A stretch of DNA of 64,000 bases, taken from Bacillus cereus ATCC 14579. Its GTDB lineage: Bacteria > Bacillota > Bacilli > Bacillales > Bacillaceae_G. Positions 16,736-25,129 of this stretch are shown piece after piece; position 1 is the stretch's first letter, and every line of letters begins with the position of its first letter. The notes under the pieces are model-generated. The model searched no databases, was not told where the DNA came from, and saw nothing but the letters and a program-made list of their open reading frames with translations. The DNA is taken from contig NC_004722.1 in NCBI RefSeq assembly GCF_000007825.1, positions 446,001-510,000 on the forward strand, read 5' to 3'. The position numbers were made by a program, and so were the translations under genes.

Positions 16736-18139
16736 TCATATGTGTAAATGCAGTTTTTTAATTCGATATTGTAAGTTTTGCCTACTTAATCCTAAAAATT
16801 TTGCAGCTTGTGAGATGTTGCCATGATTCTCTTTAAGAATTTGGTTAATGTAGTTCTTTTCCATTTTTTCTATTGTGTGTTTTAAAGTTTTAGGTGCATC
16901 AGTATTGTGAGTAGTTAGTGCATGTTGCATATTGAATTCTGTTTTTATTCGTTCGCGAAAGCGAGTAGGAAGATGAAACGCTGTAATGATGGTTTCATCT
17001 TCTATCAAGTTCATGGAACCTTCAATTATATGTTCCAACTCCCGTACGTTTCCAGGCCAATCGTAGGCATAGAAAAATTCTCTTACATTTACATCTACAT
17101 CGGTTACGTTGAGCCCGAATTGAGTATTATATTTTTCAATAAAGTGCTGAACAAGAGCTGGAATATCTTCTTTTCTTTCACGTAAAGGCGGAAGACATAA
17201 AGTAACGACGCTTAATCGGTAATATAAGTCTTCCCTTAATCGATTATGTGCGATGGCTTCAAAGGGATCTTCATTGATAGTTGCTATAATGCGAACATCA
17301 ATTTCTTTTTCGTGTGTACCTCCGATTCTTCGTATTGTTTTTTCTTGTATAGCCCGCAGCAACTTAGCTTGAAGTATTGGGCTTAATGAATTGATTTCAT
17401 CTAATAACAAAGTTCCTCCGTTTGCTTCTTCGAATAAGCCTGATTTATCTATTGCTCCTGTAAAGGCACCTCGATTTGTGCCAAATAGTAGGCTTTCCAT
17501 TAAGGTATCAGGTATAGCGGCACAGTTTTGTGAAATAAAGGGTTTTGTTGAACGCTGACTTTCATTATGGATGCTTTGTGCAAATAGTTCTTTACCAGTG
17601 CCTGTTTCTCCTACTAGAAGTATGGAGGAAGATGTACGAATTACTCTTTTTCCTTCTGTAATGATTGATTGAATGGCTTCAGAATCACCAATTATGTGAT
17701 CAAAGGTAAATTTAGTGCTTTGTTTTCGAGAAGGACCTATTTTTATCGTTTGCTTTAAGTTACTAATTTCTTTTGATATTTCAATAGCGCCTTTAATTTT
17801 TCCATTTTCTATTATAGGGAAAGTATCGTTAATCGTTGTAATTTCTTGTCCTTTATTGTTAAAATACGTTTGTTTTATATTTTTCTTTGTTTTTCCAAAT
17901 TTTAATGCCTCTATAAGAGTACTATTTTTATTTTCCTCAAATGCGAATACTTCTAAAGGACTTTTATATAGCACATCTGAGCGCTCCATTGATTCAATTT
18001 CCATCATTTTGCGGTTATAGATAATCGTCTTACTTTCCTCATTAATAATATGAATTCCGATGTCGAGTTCATTGAGTAAAGTTTCATATAGCATATTCAT
18101 TTCAATGATCTGTTTTAAATTAATTTCTTCTGTACGCAT
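16736..18139 (-). CDS. Sigma-54-dependent activator (RocR-like)
   Basis: Enhancer-binding protein of 467 residues. Residues about 20-130 form a PAS sensor domain (DIGIHIINEESKTIIYNRKM). Residues 145-385 form the AAA+ core with Walker A GETGTGKE (177-184), the sigma-54 contact loop GAFTGA (224-229) and Walker B LLLDEI. The last 40 residues are a Fis-type helix-turn-helix (NISQAAKFLGLSRQNLQYRIKKL). It needs SigL and ATP to open -24/-12 promoters. It is divergent from a lipoyl-like protein, an amino-acid permease and an M20 deacylase, and a -24/-12 promoter faces those genes, so it very likely senses an amino acid or derivative and turns on its catabolism. Confidence 0.92.
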   Translation of the reverse strand: MRTEEINLKQIIEMNMLYETLLNELDIGIHIINEESKTIIYNRKMMEIESMERSDVLYKSPLEVFAFEENKNSTLIEALKFGKTKKNIKQTYFNNKGQEITTINDTFPIIENGKIKGAIEISKEISNLKQTIKIGPSRKQSTKFTFDHIIGDSEAIQSIITEGKRVIRTSSSILLVGETGTGKELFAQSIHNESQRSTKPFISQNCAAIPDTLMESLLFGTNRGAFTGAIDKSGLFEEANGGTLLLDEINSLSPILQAKLLRAIQEKTIRRIGGTHEKEIDVRIIATINEDPFEAIAHNRLREDLYYRLSVVTLCLPPLRERKEDIPALVQHFIEKYNTQFGLNVTDVDVNVREFFYAYDWPGNVRELEHIIEGSMNLIEDETIITAFHLPTRFRERIKTEFNMQHALTTHNTDAPKTLKHTIEKMEKNYINQILKENHGNISQAAKFLGLSRQNLQYRIKKLHLHI

Positions 18140-18208
18140 AGATTATCTTCTCCTCATTCCACCCTATGAAGACTGACTTTTTATAATTTTATTAAAATTC
18201 TTATAAAA

Positions 18209-18268
18209 TCGCAAAAATTTTTTGCTATTTTCCTTTTAAAATCTCTGAAATGATAGAAAAATTTTGCG
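18209..18268 (+). promoter_or_regulatory. Candidate upstream activator sites
   Basis: A perfect palindrome GCAAAAA-T-TTTTTGC (18211-18225) and, centred about 43 bases downstream, a partial copy (GAAAAATTTTGC, 18256-18267). They lie 55-110 bases before the -24 element, a usual place for an enhancer-binding protein. The assignment is inferred. Confidence 0.5.
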
Positions 18269-18320
18269 GTTATGAAGTTTTTTTTTTGAGAAACCTTCAT
18301 TTTAAATAGGAATTGGAGAT

Positions 18321-18337
18321 TGGTACGCATTTTGCAT
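18321..18337 (+). promoter_or_regulatory. Sigma-54 (SigL) -24/-12 promoter
   Basis: TGGTAC-N5-TTGCAT: the invariant GG (18322-18323) and GC (18334-18335) are ten bases apart, and the match to TGGYAC-N5-TTGCW is complete. It points to the lipoyl-like gene and lies beside a sigma-54 activator gene. Confidence 0.85.
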
Positions 18338-18413
18338 AAATAATAATTGATATATCTAAAGGAGGGATATGCAACGTTTCAGTACCAACTAATAAGAAGG
18401 AGGAGTGTATAAA

Positions 18414-18668
18414 GTGAAGACGGTTATAGAATGCGTGTATAGTCCTTGTTACGGGAAAGTAGAGAAGTTATTTGTTACGGAAAGTTCTTACGTATATGAG
18501 TGGGAGAAATTAGCATTAATTGAAACAATAGATAAACAGAAAGTAGAAATTAAGATAGGGATCAGTGGTTATATTGAATCATTAGAAGTAGTAGAAGGAC
18601 AAGCTATTGCTGATCAAAAGTTATTAATAACAGTAAGGGATGACCTTTTAGTAACAGGCAGTGATTAA
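18414..18668 (+). CDS. Standalone biotinyl/lipoyl-like domain protein
   Basis: An 84-residue protein that is almost only a hammerhead lipoyl/biotinyl-like domain: MKTVIECVYSPCYGKVEKLFV opens it, ALIETIDKQKVEIKIG sits at the beta-turn, and SGYIESLEVVEGQAIADQKLLITV is the second half with the usual Gly and V.G..V spacing. The turn has DKQK, not the biotin MKM or lipoyl DKA motif, so modification is uncertain. GTG 18414 has AAGGAGGAG eight bases upstream. It is the first gene after the sigma-54 promoter and precedes the permease. Confidence 0.7.
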   Translation: MKTVIECVYSPCYGKVEKLFVTESSYVYEWEKLALIETIDKQKVEIKIGISGYIESLEVVEGQAIADQKLLITVRDDLLVTGSD

Positions 18669-18724
18669 TGTAAGTGACGTGTATTTTTGCTCTTTTAAAT
18701 CATTATTTTTACGGTGAATAATTT

Positions 18725-18738
18725 TAAAAACGCTTACA
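18725..18738 (-). promoter_or_regulatory. Candidate CcpA (cre) site
   Basis: The minus strand reads TGTAAGCGTTTTTA, 13 of 14 matches to TGWAAGCGTTWWCA. It lies between the lipoyl-like gene and the permease, so bound CcpA could block transcription as a roadblock. Confidence 0.5.
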
Positions 18739-18774
18739 TTAAATGGGTTTACAAAGTGAAAAGGGGGGATTTAT

Positions 18775-20198
18775 ATGATGAATCAAAATCAAGGATTAAA
18801 AAGAGAATTGAAAAGCAGGCACATATTTATGATTGCACTTGGAGGCGTTATTGGTACCGGTCTTTTTTTAGGATCTGGGTATACAATTCATGAAGCTGGG
18901 CCTGGAGGAGCGATTGTAGCATATCTTGTTGGAGGATTTGTTATGTATTTAACGATGCTCTGTCTTGGAGAGTTAGCTGTTGCAATGCCTGACGCAGGAT
19001 CTTATCAAACGTATGCGACAAAGCATATTTCTCCTGCAGCAGGTTATGTAGTTGGATGGATGTCATGGTTAAACTGGTCAGCTACGATAGGGATTGAACT
19101 AATTGCAGTTAGTATTTTAATGAAACGATGGTTTCCTGATGTACCTTCATGGATTTGGTGCGTAGTGTTTGCGGTACTCCTCTTTGCTATTAATGCGTTA
19201 TCTTCAAGAAGTTTTGCGGAAGTTGAATTTTGGTTTGCAAGTATTAAAGTAATTACGATTACTGCATTTATTATTTTAGGTGGGGCAGCAATGTTTGGTT
19301 TTCTAGATATGAAAGGAAATGAGCCAGCACCGATGTTCTCTAGTTCTATACTGAGTATGGTGGATTGTTCCCCAATGGATTATCAGCCATTTTAATTACG
19401 ATGATTGCAGTTAATTTCTCTTTCCAAGGAACAGAATTAGTTGGTATTGCAGCAGGTGAGAGTGAAAATCCAGAGAAAACAATCCCGAAGGCAATTAACA
19501 ATACAGTTTGGCGTATACTTGTTTTCTTTGTACTATCTATTTTTATTCTTGCTGGACTATTCCCTTGGCAACAAGCGGGAGTAATTGAAAGTCCATTTGT
19601 AGTTGTATTTGATAAAATTGGTATTCCTTATGCAGCAGATATTATAAATTTTGTTATCATTACAGCAGTGCTATCCGTTGCGAATTCAGGGTTATATGCA
19701 ACTTCTCGTATGCTATGGTCTATGTCTAATCAAGGAATGATTAGTCCGATTTTTGGTAAGTTATCTAAAAACGGTGTTCCTATTTATGCATTGATTGTAA
19801 GTACAATTGTAGGTTGCCTTTCATTACTATCAGGTATTTATGCGGAAGATACAGTTTATTTATGGCTACTTTCTATTGCCGGGTTCGGGGCGATATTAGT
19901 TTGGGCATCTATTGCTCTATCTAACTTATTAGCTAGGAGGTCATACATAAAGCAGGGCGGGGATGTGAAAGAATTGAAATTTAAAACACCTCTGTATCCA
20001 TTCGTACCACTGCTTGCACTAGTATTAAATGTAACAGTAATTATTGGTATGGCCTTTATTCCAGAGCAAAGAATGGCATTGTATTGCGGAATTCCATTTA
20101 TGATTGTTTGTTTACTGTTTTACCGTGCGACAAGAAATAAGGCACGTAAAGTAGAACATATTGAAAAGACAAATACGACGGAAGTAGAGAGCTTCTAA
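18775..20198 (+). pseudogene. Frameshifted amino-acid permease
   Basis: APC-family amino-acid permease broken by one missing base. Part 1 (18775-19395) has the family start GLKRELKSRHIFMIALGGVIGTGLFLGSG and PGGAIVAYLVGG. Part 2 (from 19357 in the other frame) has FSFQGTELVGIAAGESENPEKTIPKAI and a normal C-terminus. The text CTGAGTATGGTGG at 19351 needs one G after AGT to read ...SILSDGGLFPNGLSAIL..., which would give an intact protein of about 474 residues. Good AAGGGGGG ribosome-binding site. Context (sigma-54 activator, M20 deacylase) suggests uptake of the substrate degraded by the next gene. Real mutation and sequencing error cannot be told apart here. Confidence 0.87.
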
Positions 20199-20212
20199 TA
20201 TGAATTAATTTG

Positions 20213-20247
20213 GAGACTGTAAGATTTGTAAACAGTCTCTTTTTTTG
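20213..20247 (+). terminator. Intrinsic terminator after permease
   Basis: Stem GAGACTGT / ACAGTCTC with a 10-11 base loop and a run of T. It would lower read-through into the deacylase gene. Confidence 0.75.
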
Positions 20248-20294
20248 TGAAAATAAAGTTGGAAACATACTACGTATGTAAAGGGGAATTAGCG

Positions 20295-21569
20295 ATGAAT
20301 CCAGAAGTTTCGCAGTTGTTAAAACAAATAGATTCAAGGAAAGAGGAATTGTTAGAACTTACAAAAATATTAATTCGTTTTGAAACACCAGCACCACCAG
20401 CGAGAAATACAAATGAAGCGCAAGAATTTGTTGCAGATTTTTTAAGAAAACGAAATTTTAGTATTGATAAATGGGATGTATATCCTAATGATCCGAACGT
20501 TGTTGGTGTGAAAAAAGGGGCAAAAAGTGACTCATATAAAAGTCTTATTATTAATGGACATATGGATGTAGCTGAAGTATCGGCAGATGAGGCGTGGGAA
20601 ACAAATCCGTTTGAGCCATTTATAAAAGATGGTTGGTTAGTTGGACGTGGTGCAGCTGATATGAAAGGGGGACTAGCTGGAGCGCTATTTGCTATTCAGC
20701 TATTACAAGAAGCTGGTATTGAATTACCTGGAGATTTAATCTTTCAATCCGTAATTGGAGAAGAAGTTGGAGAAGCTGGTACACTTCAATGCTGCAAAAG
20801 AGGTTATGATGCTGATTTTGCAGTCGTAGTGGATACGAGTAATTTACATATGCAAGGACAGGGCGGCGTAATTACTGGCTGGATTACTGTGAAAAGCCCT
20901 CAAACGTTTCATGATGCAACGCGTAGGCAAATGATTCATGCTGGAGGACGTTTATTTGGAGCGAGTGCAATTGAAAAAATGATGAAAATTGTGCAAAGTT
21001 TGCAAGAATTAGAGCGTCATTGGGCAGTTATGAAAACATATGAAGGCTATCCGTCTGGAACAACAACAATTAATCCAGCTGTTATTGAGGGTGGAAGACA
21101 TGCAGCTTTTATTGCGGATGAGTGCCGGTTATGGATAACAGTGCACTTTTATCCGAATGAAACACATGAACAAATAATAAAAGAAATTGAAGAGTATATC
21201 GGTAAAGTAGCAGCTGCCGATCCATGGCTAAGTGAAAATCCACCACAATTTAAGTGGGGCGGAGAATCAATGATTGTGGATCGTGGCGAAATTTTCCCTT
21301 CTTTAGAAATAGATAGTGAACATACAGCTGTAAAAACGCTTAGCTCAGTACATGAATCAATTCTTTCTAAAAATGCAATTTTAGATATGTCTGCAACGGT
21401 AACGGATGGTGGTTGGTTTAGTGAATTTCATATTCCAGCGATTATATATGGACCAGGTACATTAGAAGAAGCACATTCTGTAAATGAGAAAGTTGAAGTT
21501 GAACAGTTAATTGAATTTACAAAAGTGATAACAGCATTTATATATGAATGGTGCCACACGGAAAAATAG
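20295..21569 (+). CDS. M20 family deacylase (ArgE/DapE type)
   Basis: Zinc-dependent amidohydrolase of 424 residues that cleaves an acyl group from an amino acid or similar compound. Metal-site motifs: INGHMDVAE (His, Asp), GRGAADMKGGLAG (bridging Asp), GEEVGEAG (catalytic Glu-Glu), VDTS, and the late EEAHSVNE (His). It is most like the ArgE/DapE/YodQ group; the substrate cannot be assigned. ATG 20295 has AAGGGGAA upstream, whereas the earlier in-frame ATG 20247 does not. It completes the sigma-54 amino-acid catabolism cluster, though a terminator lies before it. Confidence 0.88.
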   Translation: MNPEVSQLLKQIDSRKEELLELTKILIRFETPAPPARNTNEAQEFVADFLRKRNFSIDKWDVYPNDPNVVGVKKGAKSDSYKSLIINGHMDVAEVSADEAWETNPFEPFIKDGWLVGRGAADMKGGLAGALFAIQLLQEAGIELPGDLIFQSVIGEEVGEAGTLQCCKRGYDADFAVVVDTSNLHMQGQGGVITGWITVKSPQTFHDATRRQMIHAGGRLFGASAIEKMMKIVQSLQELERHWAVMKTYEGYPSGTTTINPAVIEGGRHAAFIADECRLWITVHFYPNETHEQIIKEIEEYIGKVAAADPWLSENPPQFKWGGESMIVDRGEIFPSLEIDSEHTAVKTLSSVHESILSKNAILDMSATVTDGGWFSEFHIPAIIYGPGTLEEAHSVNEKVEVEQLIEFTKVITAFIYEWCHTEK

Positions 21570-21580
21570 ATTTGTACAGT

Positions 21581-21616
21581 AAAATCGTACGAGTATGTAT
21601 ACTTGTACGATTTTTT
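21581..21616 (+). terminator. Intrinsic terminator after M20 gene
   Basis: Stem AAAATCGTAC(G)AGTAT / ATACT(T)GTACGATTTT followed by T residues. Confidence 0.85.
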
Positions 21617-21619
21617 ATT

Positions 21620-21668
21620 GAACTATTTCAGTGTTGAATATAAACAACTGAAATAGTTCTTTATTTTT
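21620..21668. terminator. Second hairpin between converging genes
   Basis: Stem AACTATTTCAGT / ACTGAAATAGTT around an A/T-rich loop, followed on the plus strand by TTTATTTTT. It separates the M20 gene from the converging XRE gene. Confidence 0.6.
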
Positions 21669-22322
21669 CTATGTCTTTCGTTTTAGTTCAATTAATTTCT
21701 CTTTCGCTAATTCAACGGCAATCGCATCATCTAAATAGCCAATTGGAAAGAGATAGTCGGGAATAATATCTGTCGATAATATGAAATAAAGTAATGCGCT
21801 CCCAAGAACTGCACGTTCTTCTTTTGAAATGGTTTCATTACAAAATTGTTGATACATATCTGTTAATTGTTCAATAAAAGGACCAGCACTATCAATTTGC
21901 TCTAATTTGCTTGCAAAACTGTCATGAATACGTTTTTCGCCTTCTGTTGTCTGGGCATAGCGTTCGTAATTTTCGAGTTCTTGTTTTACGCGAGTTGTAG
22001 TGTAATCGAAATCGAATAAGTTAGAGGATTGCAGAGTTTGCTGAATGGTATCAAGAGATGTGTACATATCCGTCTTTTCTTTATTAATGTGAGGAGAATC
22101 AGGATACATTTCATCAAATAACAATTGGGGTGGAACTTGTAGACATTCTGCGAATTTTTGTAGGTGTTTTTGTTTTGGCGGTTGTTTGCCATTCATAATT
22201 CTTGAGATTGTTGCGGGATCAATATTTGTAAGCATTCCGAGTTGGCGCATAGATAAGGCACGTTCTTTTAAAAGTTTTTTTATTAATCTACTAAGCCGCT
22301 CATTTGGATTTTCTTTAGGCAT
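21669..22322 (-). CDS. XRE regulator fused to DUF1232 (YkvA) domain
   Basis: 217 residues. Residues about 10-75 are a Cro/CI-type helix-turn-helix (SMRQLGMLTNIDPATISRIMNGKQPPKQKHLQKFAECL). The C-terminal 65 residues match the YkvA/DUF1232 motif: LGSALLYFILSTDIIPDYLFPIGYLDDAIAVELA, a short membrane-associated hairpin with the D-x-I-P-D signature. The middle is charged and helical. I chose the ATG at 22322 because AGGAGT lies upstream. A DNA-binding domain joined to a likely membrane-facing domain suggests a membrane-tethered regulator, but this is an inference. Confidence 0.8.
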   Translation of the reverse strand: MPKENPNERLSRLIKKLLKERALSMRQLGMLTNIDPATISRIMNGKQPPKQKHLQKFAECLQVPPQLLFDEMYPDSPHINKEKTDMYTSLDTIQQTLQSSNLFDFDYTTTRVKQELENYERYAQTTEGEKRIHDSFASKLEQIDSAGPFIEQLTDMYQQFCNETISKEERAVLGSALLYFILSTDIIPDYLFPIGYLDDAIAVELAKEKLIELKRKT

Positions 22323-22451
22323 AGCGAAGGCACTCCTTTTTATTGTTGAAAAAATGTTGAGCATTTATTACATGTATATGAAACAGACAGGCACAGTTGC
22401 TCAACATTTTCATAAGATGCATGGAAAAGTGAGGAAAAGGGGTGGCTATTT

Positions 22452-23063
22452 ATGAGTACGGCAGGTCTATTTTCAATTTTTTTAATCGGGATTGCTTCTA
22501 ATTTAGATAATGCAGGTGTTGGGATTGCATATGGCATTCGTAAAATTAGAATTTCGTGGTTCAACAATTTTATCATCGCATTTTTTGGGTTTTTATTTAC
22601 TTTATTAGCTGGATTTTTTGGGAACTGGATTGCGTTATTTATTTCAGAGTTTACAGCAAACCTGATTGGAGCGATAGTTTTAGGGATAATCGGGGTGTTT
22701 ATTTTGTGCCAGCCTTTCTTGGGGCAAAGAAATACCGTAGGCTCTAAAGATGGTAATGTACTTATGGGAATTTTACGTGATCCAGAAAAAGCAGATTTTG
22801 ATGGTTCTAAAACAATTAGTTTTTCAGAAGCAATTGTATTAGGGATTGCGTTGTCTATTAATAATATTGCAGGTGGATTTGATGCTGGGATAACAAATTT
22901 AAATCTTTGGCTTACAGCGACTATTTCTGGGGTGTTTAGTTTTATTTGTATTAGTGGTTTTGCGTATGTAGGAAAACGATTTTTAGCAGAATACTTAGGG
23001 AAATGGGCGACAATTATCGCAGAAGTATTATTAATTCTTATTGGGATCGATCAGTTGTTGTAA
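22452..23063 (+). CDS. ytaF: Sporulation membrane protein YtaF (MntP superfamily)
   Basis: 203-residue membrane protein with six helices, in the manganese-efflux MntP superfamily. The signature SNLDNAGVGIAYGIRKI near the N-terminus and its inverted counterpart SINNIAGGFDAGITNL (about 134-149) carry the Asp residues expected for ion passage. YtaF is the sporulation-associated branch, which has Asn-Leu-Asp-Asn and a central cytoplasmic loop. AAAGGGGTGG precedes the ATG. It is followed by a small gene and then a terminator. Confidence 0.82.
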   Translation: MSTAGLFSIFLIGIASNLDNAGVGIAYGIRKIRISWFNNFIIAFFGFLFTLLAGFFGNWIALFISEFTANLIGAIVLGIIGVFILCQPFLGQRNTVGSKDGNVLMGILRDPEKADFDGSKTISFSEAIVLGIALSINNIAGGFDAGITNLNLWLTATISGVFSFICISGFAYVGKRFLAEYLGKWATIIAEVLLILIGIDQLL

Positions 23064-23177
23064 GGAGAGTAGAAAACAAGGTTCGAGTATTTCCTTGGAA
23101 ATACAGCAAGGGATTGCATATATCGACGTACTTTTCTCCATACTAATACGGATTTCTTTTAAGAAAGGGGGATTTGT

Positions 23178-23336
23178 ATGGGACGCGGGAAAGCATTTGA
23201 TCATAAGAAAAAAGGGCATGATCATCAACCACCTAAAGGTGCGTTCATTCATAAAGATGTAAATGAACATACTTTGGAAGAGGAAGAGCTACCAGTAAAT
23301 ATTGAGGCGTATAAAAATAGTTTAAAAAAACATTAA
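23178..23336 (+). CDS. Small conserved hypothetical protein
   Basis: A 52-residue hydrophilic protein, MGRGKAFDHKKKGHDHQPP at the start and ending with YKNSLKKH, His-rich in its first half and acidic in the middle. AAAGGGGGA lies seven bases before the ATG, and a terminator begins right at the stop codon, which supports a real gene. I do not recognise the family. The His/Lys-rich start might bind metal or nucleic acid, but nothing proves it. Confidence 0.65.
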   Translation: MGRGKAFDHKKKGHDHQPPKGAFIHKDVNEHTLEEEELPVNIEAYKNSLKKH

Positions 23337-23360
23337 AAGCACCTACATAGGTGCTTTTTT
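23334..23360. terminator. Bidirectional terminator
   Basis: Stem AAAAGCACCTA / TAGGTGCTTTTT with loop CA. It ends the small gene and the converging gene stopping at 23359. Confidence 0.88.
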
Positions 23361-23700
23361 ACCGTATATCTTCAATTAATTGTTCCGATTCTTCATGCAT
23401 ACTGTACTCACTTAATACTTGAATGCAAAGCCATTTTAATTCCTCAATCGTATGCTCAAGTTCTTCAGGAAGCACGTGATAAATGTCTTCAAGTCCCATC
23501 CCGAAATGAATAAGTTCAAGTACTTGATCATCGATGTTCCGATCCATTAATAATTCAAGTACTTCTAAATTGAATATGTATCGGTGAGCTTCGTCGAGTG
23601 AAACAACTTTTAACTTCAAGCTTTCTACAATACTCAATATAAAAAGAAGGATTGTTTTTTCAAGAACAGGTTGTTTTCCCATTTGAAATATTAGTTTCAT
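23359..23700 (-). CDS. DUF3969-like hypothetical protein
   Basis: 113-residue soluble protein, largely helical, with VSLDEAHRYIFNLEVLELL, LELIHFGMGLEDI and LPEELEHTIEELK. The pattern resembles what I remember of DUF3969 (a short family of helical proteins with an L.HLG..LED core); this is a weak match from memory. On the minus strand GGAGGTG precedes the ATG. No function can be given. Confidence 0.6.
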   Translation of the reverse strand: MKLIFQMGKQPVLEKTILLFILSIVESLKLKVVSLDEAHRYIFNLEVLELLMDRNIDDQVLELIHFGMGLEDIYHVLPEELEHTIEELKWLCIQVLSEYSMHEESEQLIEDIR

Positions 23701-23839
23701 CTTTCACACCTCCACATATAGCGCTAGGTTGTACTATATTATTCAGGAGGGGGGAACAAATATGCATGATATAGAGAAACTTTCAGCACTGTTTTTATAA
23801 GAAGATTGATAACTCGCAAAATTGAGGTTTTGGCGAAAT

Positions 23840-23868
23840 AAAAAATCCTGCTAGTATAGCAGGATAAC
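23840..23868 (-). terminator. Terminator of glsA
   Basis: On the minus strand ATCCTGCTA-TAC-TAGCAGGAT is followed by TTTTTTA, directly downstream of the glsA stop. Confidence 0.88.
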
Positions 23869-23874
23869 TCGCGA

Positions 23875-24804
23875 TTAAAAAATGCTCCAACCTTCTTGAG
23901 CAGAAAGAAGTTCAAGAATTTTAAAACCAGCAATACTATTTCCGTTTGCATCTAAAGCTGGTCCGAAAATACCGATTCCCATGTCTCCTTTTACGCAGCC
24001 AAAAATACCACCGGCTACACCGCTTTTTGCAGGAATACCAACACGAATTGCAAATTCACCAGATTCGTTATACATACCACATGTGACCATAAATGTTTTG
24101 CAAATTTTTGTAATATGTTTAGGGATGATTTGTTTCTTTTTATATGGATCATATCCATCCATTGCAAAAATTAAGCCGATACGTGCTAAATCGATGCAGT
24201 TTACTTCAACTGCGCATTGACGAGTATATAAATCCATAAGTTCTTCAATATCACAATCGATAATTCCGTTTTGTTTCATATAATAACAAAGTGAACGGTT
24301 TAGGTAAGCTGTCTCTAGTTCTGAATCGGCAACTTTAGAGGAATAATTAATAGTAGGATTATCTGTTATTTCACGTACAAAATGAAGAATACGTTCCATT
24401 TTTTCCTCGTTATCTTTTCCTTCTAACATGCTTGTAATAGCTAATGCTCCTGCATTTATCATTGGATTAAGGGGTTTGGACGGACTTGTCGTTTCTAACT
24501 TAATAATAGAATTAAATGGGTCACCCGTTGGTTCCATTCCAACTTTAGAAAATACATATTCTTCACCACGGTCTAAAAGGGCAAGGGCAAGTGTAATTAC
24601 TTTGGAAATACTTTGAAGAGTAAATAGTGTTTGTGAGTTGCCTGCATGGATATATTCTGTTTCTTTATGGAAAATGGCAATCCCTAAATCGTCTGGATTT
24701 GCATTTCCTAGTTCGGGGATATAAGTAGCAAGTTTTCCTTTTTTTGTATATGGTTTTACTTGTTCTAACAACTGTTGTAAGTTGTTTGTTTCAATGCACT
24801 GCAT
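23875..24804 (-). CDS. glsA: Glutaminase
   Basis: Serine-dependent beta-lactamase-like enzyme that hydrolyses L-glutamine to glutamate and ammonia. The Ser65-x-x-Lys68 motif (TLQSISK) is present, with the family segments NPMINAGAL, RNxSLCYYM-type helix, and [13 protein letters not shown]. The 309 residues are the usual bacterial length. A start at the ATG (24804) has CGTTGG upstream on the minus strand, a weak but acceptable site (AGGAGCG). It is a single-gene unit with its own terminator. Confidence 0.93.
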
Positions 24805-24908
24805 AGTACCAACGCTCCTATTTTGAATTAACTAAGTTTACTTTTCCCGATATGCTCGGAAATAAATAATAACATGAAAAAGTGGAATGATAAAACGAAA
24901 GTTCAATG

Positions 24909-24917
24909 TGCTATAAT
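24909..24917 (+). promoter_or_regulatory. Possible extended -10 promoter
   Basis: TGCTATAAT is an extended -10 element with no good -35, flanked by an inverted repeat AACGAAAG / CTTTCGTT. If used for nagE it would give a leader of about 200 bases. The region 24805-25129 holds no gene that I can support. Confidence 0.35.
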
Positions 24918-25023
24918 AGGTCTTTCGTTTCGAGTATTCTGTATTTTAAAAAGGAGAATTTTCCTTTTATATAACAGTTTGGAAATAGGAGATTTATCCA
25001 TAAAAAGTTCGGAAATAAAAACT

Positions 25024-25039
25024 ACACATCTATACAACT
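25024..25039 (-). promoter_or_regulatory. Candidate NagR (GntR/HutC) operator
   Basis: On the minus strand AGTTGTATAGATGTGT matches the B. subtilis NagR/DasR-type site (ATTGGTATAGATCACT) at 11 of 16 positions, with the GTATAGAT core kept. It is about 90 bases before nagE. Confidence 0.4.
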
Positions 25040-25062
25040 ATATGTTATTATGGTTATGTAAT

Positions 25063-25076
25063 AGAAAGCGTTTTCT
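25063..25076 (+). promoter_or_regulatory. cre site upstream of nagE
   Basis: AGAAAGCGTTTTCT, a near-palindrome agreeing with the CcpA consensus around AAGCGTTTTC. It is 54 bases before the start codon, near the probable promoter, so carbon catabolite repression is expected. Confidence 0.65.
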
Positions 25077-25129
25077 AAAGCGCACTTATAATGATAACGA
25101 TTTCATAAATTAAATTAGGGGGAATTAAA

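Noticed and set aside
23041..23262. 73-codon frame overlapping the small His-rich protein gene
   Set aside because: The other frame (23178-23336) has AAAGGGGGA at good distance and ends at a terminator; this one has neither.
24874..25113. 79-codon open frame upstream of nagE
   Set aside because: No ribosome-binding site, overlaps promoter-like and operator-like sequence, composition unlike a protein.
25010..25129. RAT antiterminator (GlcT/LicT type) before nagE
   Set aside because: No RAT-terminator pair could be seen; cre and NagR-like sites explain the region better.
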